DNA of 64,000 nucleotides from Romanomermis culicivorax (Eukaryota > Nematoda > Enoplea > Mermithida > Mermithidae): positions 310,001-374,000 of the forward strand of contig CAWUHX010000270.1 in NCBI GenBank assembly GCA_963922205.1. The letters run 5' to 3'. The notes beneath the pieces are model-generated. The model worked only from the letters and a program-made list of their open reading frames with translations. It ran no database searches and was not told the DNA's origin. The position numbers and the translations under genes were made by a program. Position 1 is the stretch's first letter, and the number at the start of each line of letters is the position of its first letter. Shown piece by piece: positions 1 through 11,779 of the stretch.

Positions 1-801
1 AGTGATACTTGTTACAGTATACTTTCTACTCTGCCGATCTGACATTGAAATGATCCGAAGTAGGAATTTGTCGTGGAATAGAATCCAATAAAAATCACCA
101 TTTTGTCAACTTTTTGCAGATGATTCCAGGAATGACTTATTTCTGTGAGACCTTAGCAAATCTTTTTTCTTATGAAACAAACAGTCTAAAAATTTGAATT
201 AAATTTTCTGAATGGAGCTGATCAATAATAAATGATCATGAGAATGTGCAGGGCCAAGTGGAGCAGTAACTAAATTGTATTTGTTAACAAGTGTTTGAAT
301 ATTATCACGGAAGTGTCAAGATGAGAATCATTCGTGAATTGGGAATCTTCATCCGAAACTCAGTTTAAGTAAAGTTGCACTAATTGTAAGTTTTGGAATC
401 GATAAGATGTGATTCAATTTCGACCAACTTTCATTTACTGTCAGAATTTGATAAATATTTTCGTAGAGTGATCTTTGAACGTCTGATACATATTGTACAA
501 ATATTTGAACTGGCTTTCTGAATGGTTTTGATGAGTAATATATAATAAAGAATGCTGATCGAGCTCAAATGGACTACAATTTACAATATATTTTTTGAGG
601 TAAAAAGATTGACAGAGTTAATGGGTTTAATACCACGCCCTATAAAAACCATAGGTGGAATCGAGTAAGATTCCAAACGTCTGAATGGGATAATTCGACT
701 AATTTGTATAGGTCTCTATCAAATGATACATCGTCGTTGTATTTTAGAAAAACAACTCTTTTTTTGTTATCAAATTATAGTCTGGATTCACTCTGTTTCA
801 G

Positions 802-1037
802 ATCATACTTTGGATGATTCTTCACAGGAATAAATTTTCGAAGGATGTTCTAAAAAAGCACGAGTCAAAAGGATCCAGTGTCACATTGATTGTAGGAACG
901 GGAAATCTGTATGAGGTCAAGCAAATTTTGAATAAATTTCAATCACAGATAGCTCCATCAAAAATGAAGGTTCACTATTTTAAGTTATGTTTTGGAGTAG
1001 ATCTCAACGAGTTCTATCGATTGGTATCTAATTTACT
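802..1037 (+). CDS. candidate plus-strand exon, unrecognised, inside the TRPV gene region
   Basis: An open stretch of 78 codons is framed by a good acceptor (CTCTGTTTCAG) and a donor (TTACT|GTAAGT). Its translation includes GSSVTLIVGTGNLYEVKQIL and VHYFKLCFGVDLNEFYRLVS, which looks like ordinary globular protein rather than repeat translation. No family was recognised. It lies where a TRPV intron is expected and on the opposite strand, so it would be a nested gene or a chance open frame. A second acceptor-like site before an ATG at 121 (MIPGMTYFCETLANLF) could belong to the same gene, but no donor was found for it. Confidence 0.3.
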
Positions 1038-1166
1038 GTAAGTTTCTGTTCATGAAGTTATTATCGGAATGAAGTCAAACACTATCTGGGGGTGGCCGAA
1101 ATCCCCAATCGTATCAACTATTGTCTTCGACTTGAAACTAACTTAACGATCAAAAGGTTCCGTTAC

Positions 1167-3981
1167 CGTAATAATCTTCCGACAAATAAATGTCGTTGAT
1201 CAATTTAGGATAAGTTTGTATGAGCCTTTTGGCAATTTCGTTATGGATGGTGGTACCGTGCAGGAGGCAAATGTGGAGCAAAGTTTCGCCCATAGCGCCC
1301 CTTTTGTCCAAATCCCAACAGGTTTCTTTGTATTTGGAACCGCCTTTGGCGTTTTTGCCGCCGCCGTCCAGCATTTTCAAAGCTGAATGAAAAAAATACT
1401 GTTTTTTGGACCCTGAAAAATATACAGTATACTTAGAAATAACGCATTAGCCTTTCTTACTGTAATGCTAGAATGTGTAAGTCTCATTTGCTATAGGGTT
1501 ATATACTGTAACTTTTCGCATATAGCCACAGTAATATTCAGTTACGGAAATTGACAATAAACTCATCAGTGTACGTTTGTAAATTGGAAAATGAAAGAAT
1601 CGATATTAACCTCAACATCGTTTACACAACGCTTTTTCTGTGGGATTTTTTACTCAAAAAAAGAAACCATGTTCACCGCATTTCAGTCCTATGCGACATA
1701 TGGTTTAGTAGAAACTGGAAAAGAATATAAAATAGTAGTTGCTTACCATAATCAATAAAAACAGACTATAGTAGTAATTTTATAATTGAACCAAAGAATG
1801 AAGTCTAACTAGTCATAGTACAGGAACAGTGTCATGGAAAAAAATTTCTGAAAAAAATTGCTTTTCAACGATTTTTGATGCTGAGAAATGGCCATGGATA
1901 AACTTTCATCTTCTGCGACACATTGATAGTTACAGTAAGATAAACTTTTGTTTTAGAACTTCTATTAGATACAACTGTAATGTTTGACAAAAGAATGCAC
2001 ATGAAAGCATATGGAAACTTCAATTTTTCGCGATTCAATCCAAATTTTCTATTTTAATATCAAAAAAGCGTTTAGCGTTCATGGAAACGAGAAAAAAAGC
2101 AACGTTGAACTTAGTCTATTAGTCTCTTCTGAACAATCTTGACCACTGATCATGAGATACAAGTTTGAGGCATCAAAATGTATACAGTAGTTTCAACATT
2201 GATTAAGAATTTGAGGTGGTATCTTTTTAATCACAATAACGAAATAAGTTTAGGAAGGCGTTAAAAATTTCCTCTTGTTTACTATTTGTCGTGCAGAGAA
2301 AGGTATGATGATCATTAATAACCTACAACGACTTATTGCGATAGATTTTTTTAAAACGAATAATCGATAAAATGCACATCGAAGCATAGAAAGTGAGAAT
2401 CTCAATCTTTCATAAGGTAGTTTGAACTGTACAGGTATCAATGTGTTTCTTGTTTTGCCACCAAAAAAGTGCTCATCATTTTCGAAAATAGAAAAACAAC
2501 ACAAACTTTTTTAAACTTGATTCATTAGTCTCTAATTGTTGGAGAAAAGTTTTTAGCTTTTAACAGTACGGTACGGTACAGTTTCAACATGGAATAAGAA
2601 AAGAAATTTCGGTCACTGTGATAATGTAAATAAAAGACATTTTTTAAAAAAGGTGAAATTTTTAAAATTTTGCTGTAATTAATGTATGACTTGTACTCCA
2701 GAGAATGGTCATGAATAAAAATAAAACTTGTGACTAATGATCATTTAGTGGGCATGATCAATAAGACTCATTTATCAAGGAATTCAATACAGAGATTAGT
2801 TGCTTATTCAAATCTGAATTCAAGATTTTGTTACCGAAAAAGTGCTCATTTTTAAAAATAAGAAAAAACAATGTAACCCAGGCTAAATCAGTGTCTGATT
2901 AGTTCAAAACATTAAAAAGTGAAGTGAAATTGAAGAAAAAATTTTTTCACTGTAGTAGGCTGGTTTTAGGACGATCATATTTTAAAACAAGTTCACATTT
3001 TTCTCAAAATTTTTCATAATTTGATCAGTATCTTCCTGACGTCAACCCAACATTTTGTTTTCCGCCAAGAAGGTGTATCGTTTTTGCGAGAATGAGAAAA
3101 AACAACAATCCTTCATATCGCTATCTAATCATGGGATGAACGATAAAAAATATATAAAAACAGAAAAAAAATGAAAAAGATAAAAAATAAAAAATAAAAT
3201 ATAGTTTTAACATAAAACGTGGAAACATTACAGTAGCAGGTTGTTTTAGTAAAATTAGTTTCGAACGGCTATTTTTTATGTACCTAATGATCATTTTACG
3301 ATGACTTAGTGTAAAACATTTTTTAAAACAGCTGATCAATTCGACGCAAATAAAAAGTGAAAAATAAAATTTTTAATTTTTCGTGATTTGATCTGTATGT
3401 TTGTGACGTCAATTTGGAGAATGAGACAAAGCACGACATGAAAAACTGATGTACAGTTTCACAAAAAAATTTCTGTACCATTTTTATGGTCACTGTAATA
3501 AATCAAGTTTAGAAAGACTTGATGTGAAAAAATGACCTGTGAAACAAAATTTTCAATTTTTGGTGATTTCATTCGTATATTGATGATTTCAGACTTGCTC
3601 ACCTTTCATCATATCGCCCTGCATTTCGCTTTGATTGACATTTTCGAAAATATTCGGGCCGCTTTTCCCCTTGCCCTTTTTACGTCTCAGGGCGCCCAAG
3701 GCCGCGTTCCTCTCCTTATTCCTGATGGTGACCAAATCGGAAATGGGCACCAATTTGCCTTTGCCGCCGCCGTACATACAATTAGAAACTTTCACTTCCA
3801 ATAACGAATCGAAAATGTTATAATCTCCGGACGATAAACCGAATTTCATCCACGGCACCAATTCGCCGCCGCCCTTATAATCGACCAATTGGTAAAGTTT
3901 GCTATTTTTGGCTTGTTGGGCTTGTTTCAAACCGCTAAGCACGTTGGCCGTACCGCTGGACGACGATTCCGTATTACCCAT
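1167..3981 (-). CDS. TRPV-family cation channel, 5' part (OSM-9/OCR/Inactive type)
   Basis: Two minus-strand exons encode the cytosolic N-terminus of a TRPV channel, a family that forms Ca2+-permeable sensory channels in cilia and sensory neurons. Exon 1 is 3981-3603, from an ATG giving [10 protein letters not shown] and containing [16 protein letters not shown], the conserved start of invertebrate TRPVs. It ends at donor AAAG|GTGAGC in phase 1. Exon 2 is 1382-1167, with acceptor TCATTCAG and donor TACG|GTAACG. It carries an ankyrin-repeat segment with [20 protein letters not shown] and a [16 protein letters not shown] ending. The junction restores an Ala codon and both phases agree. About 198 residues are present of a channel normally near 900; the remaining ankyrin repeats and six membrane segments must lie left of the window. 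I cannot tell an OSM-9 from an OCR orthologue on this fragment. The class call is firm and the intron boundaries are inferred. Confidence 0.85.
1523..1768 (+). mobile_element. ~245-bp TA-flanked MITE, diverged copy
   Basis: One of a family of short elements (best copies at 10840-11084 and 25217-25461). It starts TAGCC after a TA and ends CAGACTA before a TA. The interior shares the TCGTTTACACAACGCTTTTT, TTTCAGTCCTATGCGACATA and AATAGTAGTTGCTT blocks of the family. It lies in the first TRPV intron and has no coding capacity. Confidence 0.6.
2100..3580. repeat. diverged tandem repeats filling the TRPV intron
   Basis: The intron between the two TRPV exons contains several imperfect copies of a unit of a few hundred bases. 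Recurring blocks are a TACAGTTTCAACA/TACAGTTTCACAAA word, GGTCACTGT(G/A)ATAA, GTGATTTGAT, a TGACGTCAA word and AAAAAGTGCTCAT with GAAAAAACAACA. Copies are too diverged to set unit length precisely by eye. The right end runs into the exon 1 donor region. Confidence 0.5.
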
Positions 3982-4035
3982 TTCTATATGGAAATTTTTG
4001 AAATTGATCGAAAGTCTGAAAAATTGCCAAACGTC

Positions 4036-4285
4036 TACAGTATCTTTTTATAAAATGCATGTAAATCGGAAAATTGCAAAAAATGTTACTGTCGTCGAAA
4101 TCGTTTACACGAAGCTTTTAAAATAGTGTTTTTTTCTCAAAAAACTGTTTGAGGTCAGTTTAATACGTTTACAATTTTCAGTCCTATACAACATGTAGTT
4201 AGGCAGAAAATTGTAAAAATATCAAATAGTACTTGCTTTCCAGTTATTATTTACGGTTATTTTCAGAAAAATTGTATGTAGTAGG
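4036..4285 (+). mobile_element. ~245-bp MITE family, degraded copy
   Basis: It shares TTTTTATAAAATGC, TACTGTCGTCGAAATCGTTT, AGTCCTATACAACATGTAGT and AATAGTACTTGCTTTCCA with the intact copies at 10840 and 25217, in the same order. Both termini are eroded. It sits just upstream of the TRPV start codon. Confidence 0.55.
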
Positions 4286-4289
4286 AATC

Positions 4290-6550
4290 AGCAGGGGCCC
4301 TCAATGTTTTTATTAGTTATTTTTGAAGCCTTAGTCGTGTTTTTCTATTTTTTCAATTTTTTTCAAAAATTCAATTTTTTTCTAGTCTTTTTTTCAAATG
4401 ATATTCTACCAGGAGGAAATTACTTCATCATATTCAACTCATAAAATTAAGTAATAAAATGGAGTGCAAATTTTATGTTGCGTGCTAATCACGACACTTA
4501 TCAGGATGTGATATGGCTCATTCAAGTGTATTATTCTATAGTCATAAGAGGAGTGAGGATTAAATTTTACGCCAGACTAATTCATCAGTGTTTTTTGCGG
4601 GTACACTTGTGCACTTTTTTCTATTGCTGGAAGGGCTGAATTTACATGACTATATGTTTTGGGCACCCTGTTGCTGCCCATTTCGCGGAAGCTGACATGC
4701 AAATCAATGATGGGCGACTGGTGGCGCAGACAAATTTGCATATCAAGGGAGCGCCAAAGAAAGAAAAAAATTAGGATGAAAATCATTCTTGTTTTGTGGT
4801 TATATTTTGATAGTTTATGGCGGCCCCCATGAATGAACTTTATCCCAACGTCCGTCTTCTAATTTGCATAAACATTTTAGTGGTCCGTCCACCTTCTTTA
4901 GTTTTGCTATTTGTTTAATATTTATATTTACATATTGCGTCAGCATACTGTAGGTATAGGAAGGGCTTTACGCCCAGGCGTCGTCTCTTGCAGGTGTCAC
5001 ATAGAAGGCAGGCCTCTACAGGGACTCTTCTATATCATTCCTTCCAGTGGGTATCCATTTTCCTCTGGGAGTTTGTGAGGTCTGCTCTGTGAGGGCCCGT
5101 CGGTTAGTAGTTAGTGTTTATTGTTGCCAGGTCTGGGCGAGAACCGTTGCACTATATCCGAGCCTAGCCAAGGAGAAGTTCTAACTAGTTCCCGAACAAC
5201 CATCTTTCTTTATTTCTAAGGAAAGGCCTGTACATAAAAGTGTCCATGCGAGGCACTTTTTGATGCCTTTGCCGCCTAGTGAAGGCCATATTCCTCAGGT
5301 TTAAGCATCGAGTGCGGATAACTTCTGGTCTATTAACAAAAAAAGAATTCATTGCATTATTGTTTGTCATACGATTTTGTTGATTTTGACAATAAACAAA
5401 ATTAACTTATGCTCTAATTTTCATGAATTTAAATTCTCCTGAATGTAACTCATAATTTGAAGAATTCTGGAAAAATACAAGTTTCGAGATTGGAATTCTC
5501 AGACTTTCTGCTTTCATTCCAACAAGAATAACTAATCTTTTATCTTATCCAACATCCGACTCATATTATGTTTTTTCCCATTTGAAATTGAATAATAACT
5601 ACCAATATTTTCCTCTGATTTAGCGATCTAAACTGTGATTTCGCCGAACTGCCACATTCATGAAGAATTTTCCGCCTACAGTAATTCAAGAAATGGCGTC
5701 GAACATATAGCACTTTAAAAAAAATAGCATTGGATAGAACAAACTATGGTTGTTGATTAGCGCTAGTTATGATTAGTACTAATTGGTGTTCACCATCGTG
5801 TCTTAGCGGAAATTTGTCAATGAAAAAGAAAAAAACGTATGAGAAAACTAACAATTTCTGGGTTCATATACAAATGTCGTTATTGTTCTTCAAGGTGCAT
5901 TTCTTTTTCCTTAATATTTCATTATCATGAAGAAGATCATCATGACATTCAAAGAGAACAGCACGATTCTAAATAAAAAACTGAATTTTTATGCACACTC
6001 TCATTCAGTTTCATTTCCATATTAAACTCAAAATACTCCTGTAGGTTAACTTTCACAGTAAACTTTAGCAGAAGCATCTAATTTCTTGATTCCATTCTTT
6101 TTATATTACGATAGGCCTTGGGTTAGTCCATCTGTAGAGATTTGAAGACCATGAGAACTGCGAGCAAACGTCGATCATGCAGTTGGTCTTTTCCTTGCAT
6201 CCTCTTTAATCTTCTACTGGTAACATCCTTTAAAGCATTTGGAAACGATTGTTCTATTTTTTTGACTACAAGTGGTTCGCAAACCTCAAAGTGGTAAATT
6301 TGGGGTAGTACCAATTGAAAATTCCCTATTTTCATTCCCAAAAGCATATTCAAATCATCAAAGAAAATTGTTAAAAAGCAATGTGAATGTCGCCTAAATT
6401 GTTCGAACTTAGTTCAGATCAACTTCAATAACTTGTGACAATAGTTCTTGATGAGTATAACAGCCAAATGATGATAATAATTAAGAAAAAAAATTTTTAA
6501 CAACAATTTCACAGCGCAATGAAATTGCTATCAAATTGCTAGAAATTGTT
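4290..6550. other. gene-poor stretch with an unclassified repeat at about 4960-5270
   Basis: No gene could be supported. A 69-codon minus-strand open frame at 4577-4786 begins MIFILIFFFLW but lacks family or splice support. The block from about 4960 to 5270 is richer in G and C than its surroundings and resembles the non-coding end of a retroelement, but I could not classify it. Confidence 0.4.
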
Positions 6551-6559
6551 GAATTGCTA

Positions 6560-6690
6560 ACACATGTATAGCCCAATGCCACAAACAGTCCAATACCGCG
6601 AACACGCCAAATACTGCAAAAGAGTTGATACTGCGAAAGGGCAGATCCATTGGTGCGAAAGACTCATACCATGAAAATTTTACAGGCATG
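6560..6690. repeat. short-word repeat with TACTGCGAAA-like core
   Basis: Imperfect copies of a word around TAC(T/C)GCGAA recur at roughly 15-25 base spacing (ATACCGCGAACA, ATACTGCAAAAG, ATACTGCGAAAG, TGGTGCGAAAGA). It looks like one arm of the keyword-arm elements described elsewhere in this window; no partner arm was identified. Confidence 0.35.
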
Positions 6691-6889
6691 AGCAAAACAT
6701 TGATTTTTTTCAATGAAAGAGAAAACAACTAAAATGATAAATTAAAGATTACTCTTGGACAGATTATTTATGCATTATCCCAATGAAATTCTTACAGCTG
6801 TGGGTGGTCCAAGAGTGCCTAACTTATATGGATTTTAAAAGGATGTATATTAAATCATCTTTCGAAAGTTTAAAATGTTAAAAGTTAAA

Positions 6890-7130
6890 AAAATACACAT
6901 CCAAAAAACGGTTTTTTGCCCCAAAAAAACGAAAAAGCAAAAAGAGCAAAAAAATCTAGGAACAGAAGTGGAGCACGTACTCCAAAATTCCTCCTGCATA
7001 TACTCCTGCACTGCTCGTGGTTTGCTCTTACTTTGCTCCAACTTCTGTGATTTGGCCCTAAGTCTCACATTATTTTAGCTCCACAATTGTCGTTTTTCTG
7101 CTCCAAAACTGCTCTAAATTTACTTCCTCC
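6890..7130. mobile_element. small foldback element with GCTCC/GGAGC word arms
   Basis: The left half has AACGAAAAAGC, AGAGCAAAAAAA and ACAGAAGTGGAGCA. The right half has the complements TTTGCTCCAACTTCTGT, TAGCTCCAC and GTCGTTTTTCTGCTCC. The two halves can therefore pair into an imperfect hairpin. There is no coding capacity and no clear flanking duplication. Confidence 0.45.
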
Positions 7131-7395
7131 ATCTTCTGTACACTTATCGATAGATCTCGTCGGGATCTTCTCAAAACATAACTCAACATGTTGTATCTAT
7201 TCTGTCACTGCGTTATGAGCGGTTAAAGTTATCAGAAAAAATGAAGAGTAGTTTCAAAAAGCCAAAATACAGTAGTCATAATAGATCTGAGATTTTGATT
7301 CTAGATAATTTTTATGTCTGAATTACGTCTGTATTTAAATTTTGCATATCGAACCATTGCATATGTACCGGTTTTGAACGAGTCTCAGTAGAATC

Positions 7396-7636
7396 GATCA
7401 AAGTTTATTTTTTATGAAACGCTTAAATTGAAAAAAAAATCTGTGCTGCCATCAAAGTCCTTAACATGAACATTTTAGTATAGAATTTTTCCTCATAAAT
7501 TTTTTAAAGGCTAGCTAAGTATGCTCAGAAAAATTTCGCTCCTTATGTGGCATATGGTTTTGTAGAAAATCGTAAAAATATGAAATAGTACTTGATTTCC
7601 GATTCGTATTTCGAGGAATTTCGAGAAAAATAAACG
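7396..7636 (+). mobile_element. ~245-bp MITE family, degraded copy
   Basis: TTTTTTATGAAACGCTTAAA at the left, then AAGTATGCTCAGAAAAATTT, GCATATGGTTTTGTAGAAAA and GAAATAGTACTTGATTTCC follow the order of the family consensus. Termini are eroded. Confidence 0.5.
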
Positions 7637-7639
7637 AGG

Positions 7640-10490
7640 AGTATATAATCAACTGCAGTAGTGCAAGTTTTATTCCGCTTTCCATAATTCCGAAACTTTA
7701 TTCATAAGTTCATTTGCATAAAAGATTCAAGTCGAACTGTGGTTCTTTCCACTCTGGAAAGGGTTTTTTGAGAAATTCTAAAGGTCAATAAATTTTGGTT
7801 GATCAAATATCAGCAGAGGATCAAATCTTAGAGTGTGAACGCTGCTGAACATTTACAGTGAATTCGTTTTCTGAAAATCAAAATTTCGCCCATTTCAGTT
7901 GCTGAAATTTGAAAAATACAGAATGGACTATAATTTTTTATTACTTATAAGTTCTTGGAGAAAATATAAGTGACAGCAAAGTTTTTCAAATTTTATGACC
8001 TCAATGATGATTTCAGACGATCAGAGAGCTTCTTTATCGTAAAAATCGACTGACTGACGAAAAAATCGATTTAAAACTCCAACTTGATCTTCCTTTTGCA
8101 CTTATAAAATTGTTGAATATGCAAAAGTGATTTCAATGTTGATACAGAAAAAGTCGTGACTTGATGTAAACGTGATATTTCGTACACCTCAAATAATTCC
8201 TATCATTTCAAATGTTTCAAAATTTTCGATATTTTATTCCTATATATAATGATCACGCCCTAAATTTAATCGATTTATTCTTTGTGATATTGACTTTGCG
8301 GTGTATGAGGATAAGTTATTTTTTCTGATATTGTGTAGATTCTATCAAACAGACTTTAGCCAGAAGCTTGAAGCAGAACTTTTTCATGATTCTAAGAGCA
8401 TCTTGAGTTTTGAATCGAGTGATCCTGTTTCAGAAATTTTTTTTTCCAGAAGCAGACAGATGCTGTTAATGTCACATCAGCATGTTTTACTGTGCTTTTT
8501 AGCAGAGTAGTAGGGTGTGCTATATAATTTGATCCAATCTGAAAGTTTTAAGCACTGATAAGAATGCGTTGACGATCATACGAATTTCACATAACACTGT
8601 TCAGAAGAAGTTTTAGTAGGCACGTGAATCACGTCAGCTTGTAAAGTTCAATCTATTAAAAAGTCACTGAAAACAGTTCTTGCAACTTTCCATGAAAGTG
8701 TCACAATTTTAAACAAACGAAAAGTCGCACAATGACTGCATTTCCATAAACCCATGATGCGACACTACAAAAACTATGAATATAATAATTAGCCCTGTCA
8801 TGAAAGTATAGTCTGCCCTCTGACGACGAATAAGCCTCGAAACTTGGCATTCATGAGGATAAAAACAATTGCATCCATTTTTCTCTTCTATGAAACACAG
8901 GTAGGAATATGCACTGGAAAGATGTGAACCCTTCCGTTCCCATGGGACTACAAAACGGGCTAGATAACAGAACATGGAGTATATTTCTCCTACAAGAAAC
9001 TGCTCTCTTGTACAATTTCCAGTTAGGGGAGGACACCAGAAAAAGGAGGAGATATAGGTAGAAAGAAGGTTCTCTTAGCTTATATGTCAGAAAATCGGTA
9101 AAAATAATGTGGTGAGAAATTTGCACCTGCTTACCATTACAGCAATTCAGCTAATAAGCTTCTTTTCTAATTGAAAACCGCACTTCTGAACTGATGACGA
9201 AACGCTGCTTTGTTGTGAAAAGATGATTCACATATTAGACGAAGTGAGCATCATTTCCTACCCAATGAAATCAAATGCCCTTTGATCTCCGTCCAAAATT
9301 TTCAGAGAGCAAAGCACACTATAATAAATCAACAAAATATAATATTTGTACACTTGTTGACGTCAGAAACGTTCCGTTTATATTTCAACTTCCTCAAGGA
9401 ACCGGTTTTTGTGCTCAGGAGCTTTTTAACAAATTTTTTTCCAGACTCATATACAGTAGAACGTTATCCACAATGTTGATCATCATCATGAAATAATTAA
9501 ATATGCAATTAAATTTGCGACCAATACCGAAGAAGCACATAATATGTATAAAACAGTATATTATTAGTCGTCGATCACATGGATGTGGTTGAAAATCCGA
9601 AATGACGAGATGTTCAATAGCGTGTATAATAACATGACTATAACTAAATTTGCATAATTTTATAAATTGATTCATTGTATTTCGGAGAATATCCTGCGAA
9701 ATGTGATTAAAGAAGAAAACGATATAAACGGATAAAACCATAGCCGGATTCATTTCAATAATAGTATATGGTTACATAGCAGAGAGATTCAACTAATTTT
9801 TGACTCTTCGGATCTTACTCATTGTTGGAATCAGTTTTACATTTTTTGCCGTGGCGAACTTTTTTTTGGAGACTAGTTCTTTGAGGAAAGTGTTTTCCAT
9901 ATTGTTCTTGCAGCCACTAATCATGTGATCGTATCTACTGACGAGTGGGGTCTCAGAGTGTAAATTCTGAAATAATACGTGTTATAGTACATTCGATAGC
10001 CCACAGTAACCTGAGTAATGTTACACTAATTGTTTTGGCAAATAGGTCTTCTTTAGAATAAAATTTGCATAATTATACTAAAAAATCGAAATTTTATAAA
10101 GCTATTGATCTCAGAGACTAAACAAGAGGAGAGTAATACTCGATAAATATCGCTGACATAAGCAAAGCTTTTAAAAATGAATATGATGTTGAACAATGCA
10201 CGATCTGTGAGCTTCTGAATTTCATGAAAACTCACGGATTGTATTTCGTAAGATATTAGCGAATAGCGCCTCTTCTAATAGACATTATTGCAGTTATCAA
10301 AATTATCCGTCCAATTCATGTCTCATCATGTTGTTATCTTTCTGAGATCGGGTATAGGCGAACTTACCACCGTAGACCAAATTTATGCAAATTTTAGCAA
10401 AATTTTAGTTGCCTATGAGCAAAAAAATTGATGTAACATTACGACTATTTAATGCACTAAAACATTTAATATTTGGAATTTGTAGACCAG
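7640..10490. other. no supported gene
   Basis: AT-rich sequence with scattered open frames under 115 codons on both strands. None has recognisable protein content or paired splice sites. Nothing else stands out. Confidence 0.5.
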
Positions 10491-10733
10491 GGGCCAGTTT
10501 CATCAAAGAGACTTAAGCTCCAGCTGAGCTGCATCTTAAGCTGTAGCTCAACTCTATATGTTATACCATTGTCGTTAAGGTGCAGCTCAGATGTAGCTTA
10601 ACTCATACATACGAAACATATCGGGAAGGTTAAGCTGCAGCTGAGCTGCACCCTAGCGGCAATTTTATAACATAAGCTACAGCTTAAGCTGCAGCTCAGC
10701 TGGAGCTTAAATCTCTTTGATAAAACCGACCCC
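10491..10733. mobile_element. near-palindromic foldback element with CAGGGG ends
   Basis: The left half reads outward-in CAGGGGCCAGTTTCATCAAA, then AAGCTCCAGCTGAGCTGCA. The right half is its near-perfect reverse complement: TGCAGCTCAGCTGGAGCTTA, then TTGATAAAACCGACCCCTG. AGCTGAGCTGCA words repeat within each arm, and the whole unit folds into one long hairpin of about 120 bp per arm. CAGGG termini are typical of hAT-type DNA transposons, so this is probably a non-autonomous hAT derivative. I see no convincing 8-bp target duplication. Confidence 0.7.
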
Positions 10734-10839
10734 TGAAGAACTTCTCTCGTAAGATGGGATGACATTTTCCCACATGAAGCAGTGCTCTGGATCTGAGCCA
10801 ACGTTGGAAATTGCTAAATTTCATTGATAAACAGACCTA

Positions 10840-11084
10840 TAGTCTGTTTTTCATAAAATGCTTCCAAATGCAAAAATGACAAAAATCAGTACTGTCGTCA
10901 AAAGGGTTTACGTAAAGCTCTTAACGTAAAATTTATCCCTCGAAAAATTGCTTAAAATGAGGTCAGTATGCTTACAAAATTCCAGTCCTATACGACATAT
11001 CGTTTATCAGAAAATCGCGAAAATCTGTAATACTACTTGCTTTCCACTTTCGTTATTTGGAAGCATTTCAAGAAAAAGAGACTA
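10840..11084 (+). mobile_element. TA-flanked MITE, best-preserved copy (245 bp)
   Basis: It begins TAGTCTGTTTTTCATAAAAT and ends with a near complement, GAAGCATTTCAAGAAAAAGA then GACTA, giving inverted repeats of about 25 bp. It is flanked by TA on both sides. The copy at 25217-25461 has the same length and ends. The TA duplication and small size fit a non-autonomous Tc1/mariner-type element. It has no open frame of note. Confidence 0.7.
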
Positions 11085-11108
11085 TAGCAACTAAAACAAT
11101 GGGCCTGT

Positions 11109-11502
11109 ATTGATTCAGTCACCGTTATAGTTCAGCTGTCGATACGGCCACCGCGTTTTTACATCAAGTGCTGATTCAGCCATTGTTGAAAAAAAACTAC
11201 TTCGTTCAAGACTAAATGTTTTGACAAATTTGTGAAAAAATAAATGAAGAAAAATCGAAAAGCCTAGTTTTAACTGCAAAAATCAACATTTTTAGAGAAT
11301 TTCGTTCATACGTTTACCCTCTGCTGATAAAGTCTTACCTTGCATGTTTGAAGTGTTGCCTTTTCTATCGTCGACGCTCATTTTGTAATGAACTCGTAAA
11401 CCACTCGTATATTTTTCAAAAGTATGTCTGGAGTCGCCAAATCGAATGAGTAGCAGAAATGACTCAGCTGGCTGAAAAACACGGTGGCTGAATCGAAACT
11501 GT
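11109..11502. mobile_element. keyword-arm inverted-repeat element, word GATTCAGCCACCG
   Basis: The left arm carries TTGATTCAGTCACCGTTAT, GTTCAGCTGTCGATACGGCC and GCTGATTCAGCCATTG. The right arm carries the complements, including GACTCAGCTGGCTGAA and CACGGTGGCTGAATCGAAA. Each arm is thus an inverted repeat built from an imperfectly repeated word. The middle (about 11190-11405) is unrelated AT-rich DNA. Confidence 0.55.
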
Positions 11503-11511
11503 AGCAAGGAG

Positions 11512-11580
11512 GCGAACCTGAGTTACCAGCATTCCGGGCTGGTGTCCTGACCACTAGACCACCACACCACGAGGTGAACC
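11512..11580 (-). pseudogene. tRNA-like sequence (pseudo-tRNA or SINE head)
   Basis: On the minus strand it reads TGGTCTAGTGGTCAGGACAC, an A-box with D-arm. This is followed by a CCAGC-CCGGAAT-GCTGG anticodon-like arm and a B-box GGTTCGCCTCC. The expected T is missing before the anticodon, and the 3' end cannot pair with the 5' end, so it is unlikely to be a working tRNA. It abuts the keyword-arm element to its left. A second weaker tRNA-like stretch lies at about 11600-11700 on the same strand (GTAGGTTCACGACC). Confidence 0.4.
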
Positions 11581-11779
11581 CAGATTGGAGTGCTCTCCTC
11601 GGCTACGATTATTTAGCATACAACTCCAATGCTTGGTGGTCGTGAACCTACGACCTTTGGCAAGTAGCAGCGCACCTGCTGCTTTGAACTGCCGATCAAT
11701 GAAGTTGCTGACTATTTAGAAATGAAAATTCTTTATAATTTTCATGAAAAAAGTTCGTCAAAATTGAAAATAAGCCATT

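Noticed and set aside
4577-4786. 69-codon minus-strand frame with signal-peptide-like start
   Set aside because: No homology pattern, no splice or polyadenylation support, and such frames are expected by chance in this length of DNA.
11512-11580. Functional tRNA gene on the minus strand
   Set aside because: Acceptor-stem pairing fails and the base before the anticodon is C instead of the invariant U, so only a tRNA-derived sequence is called.
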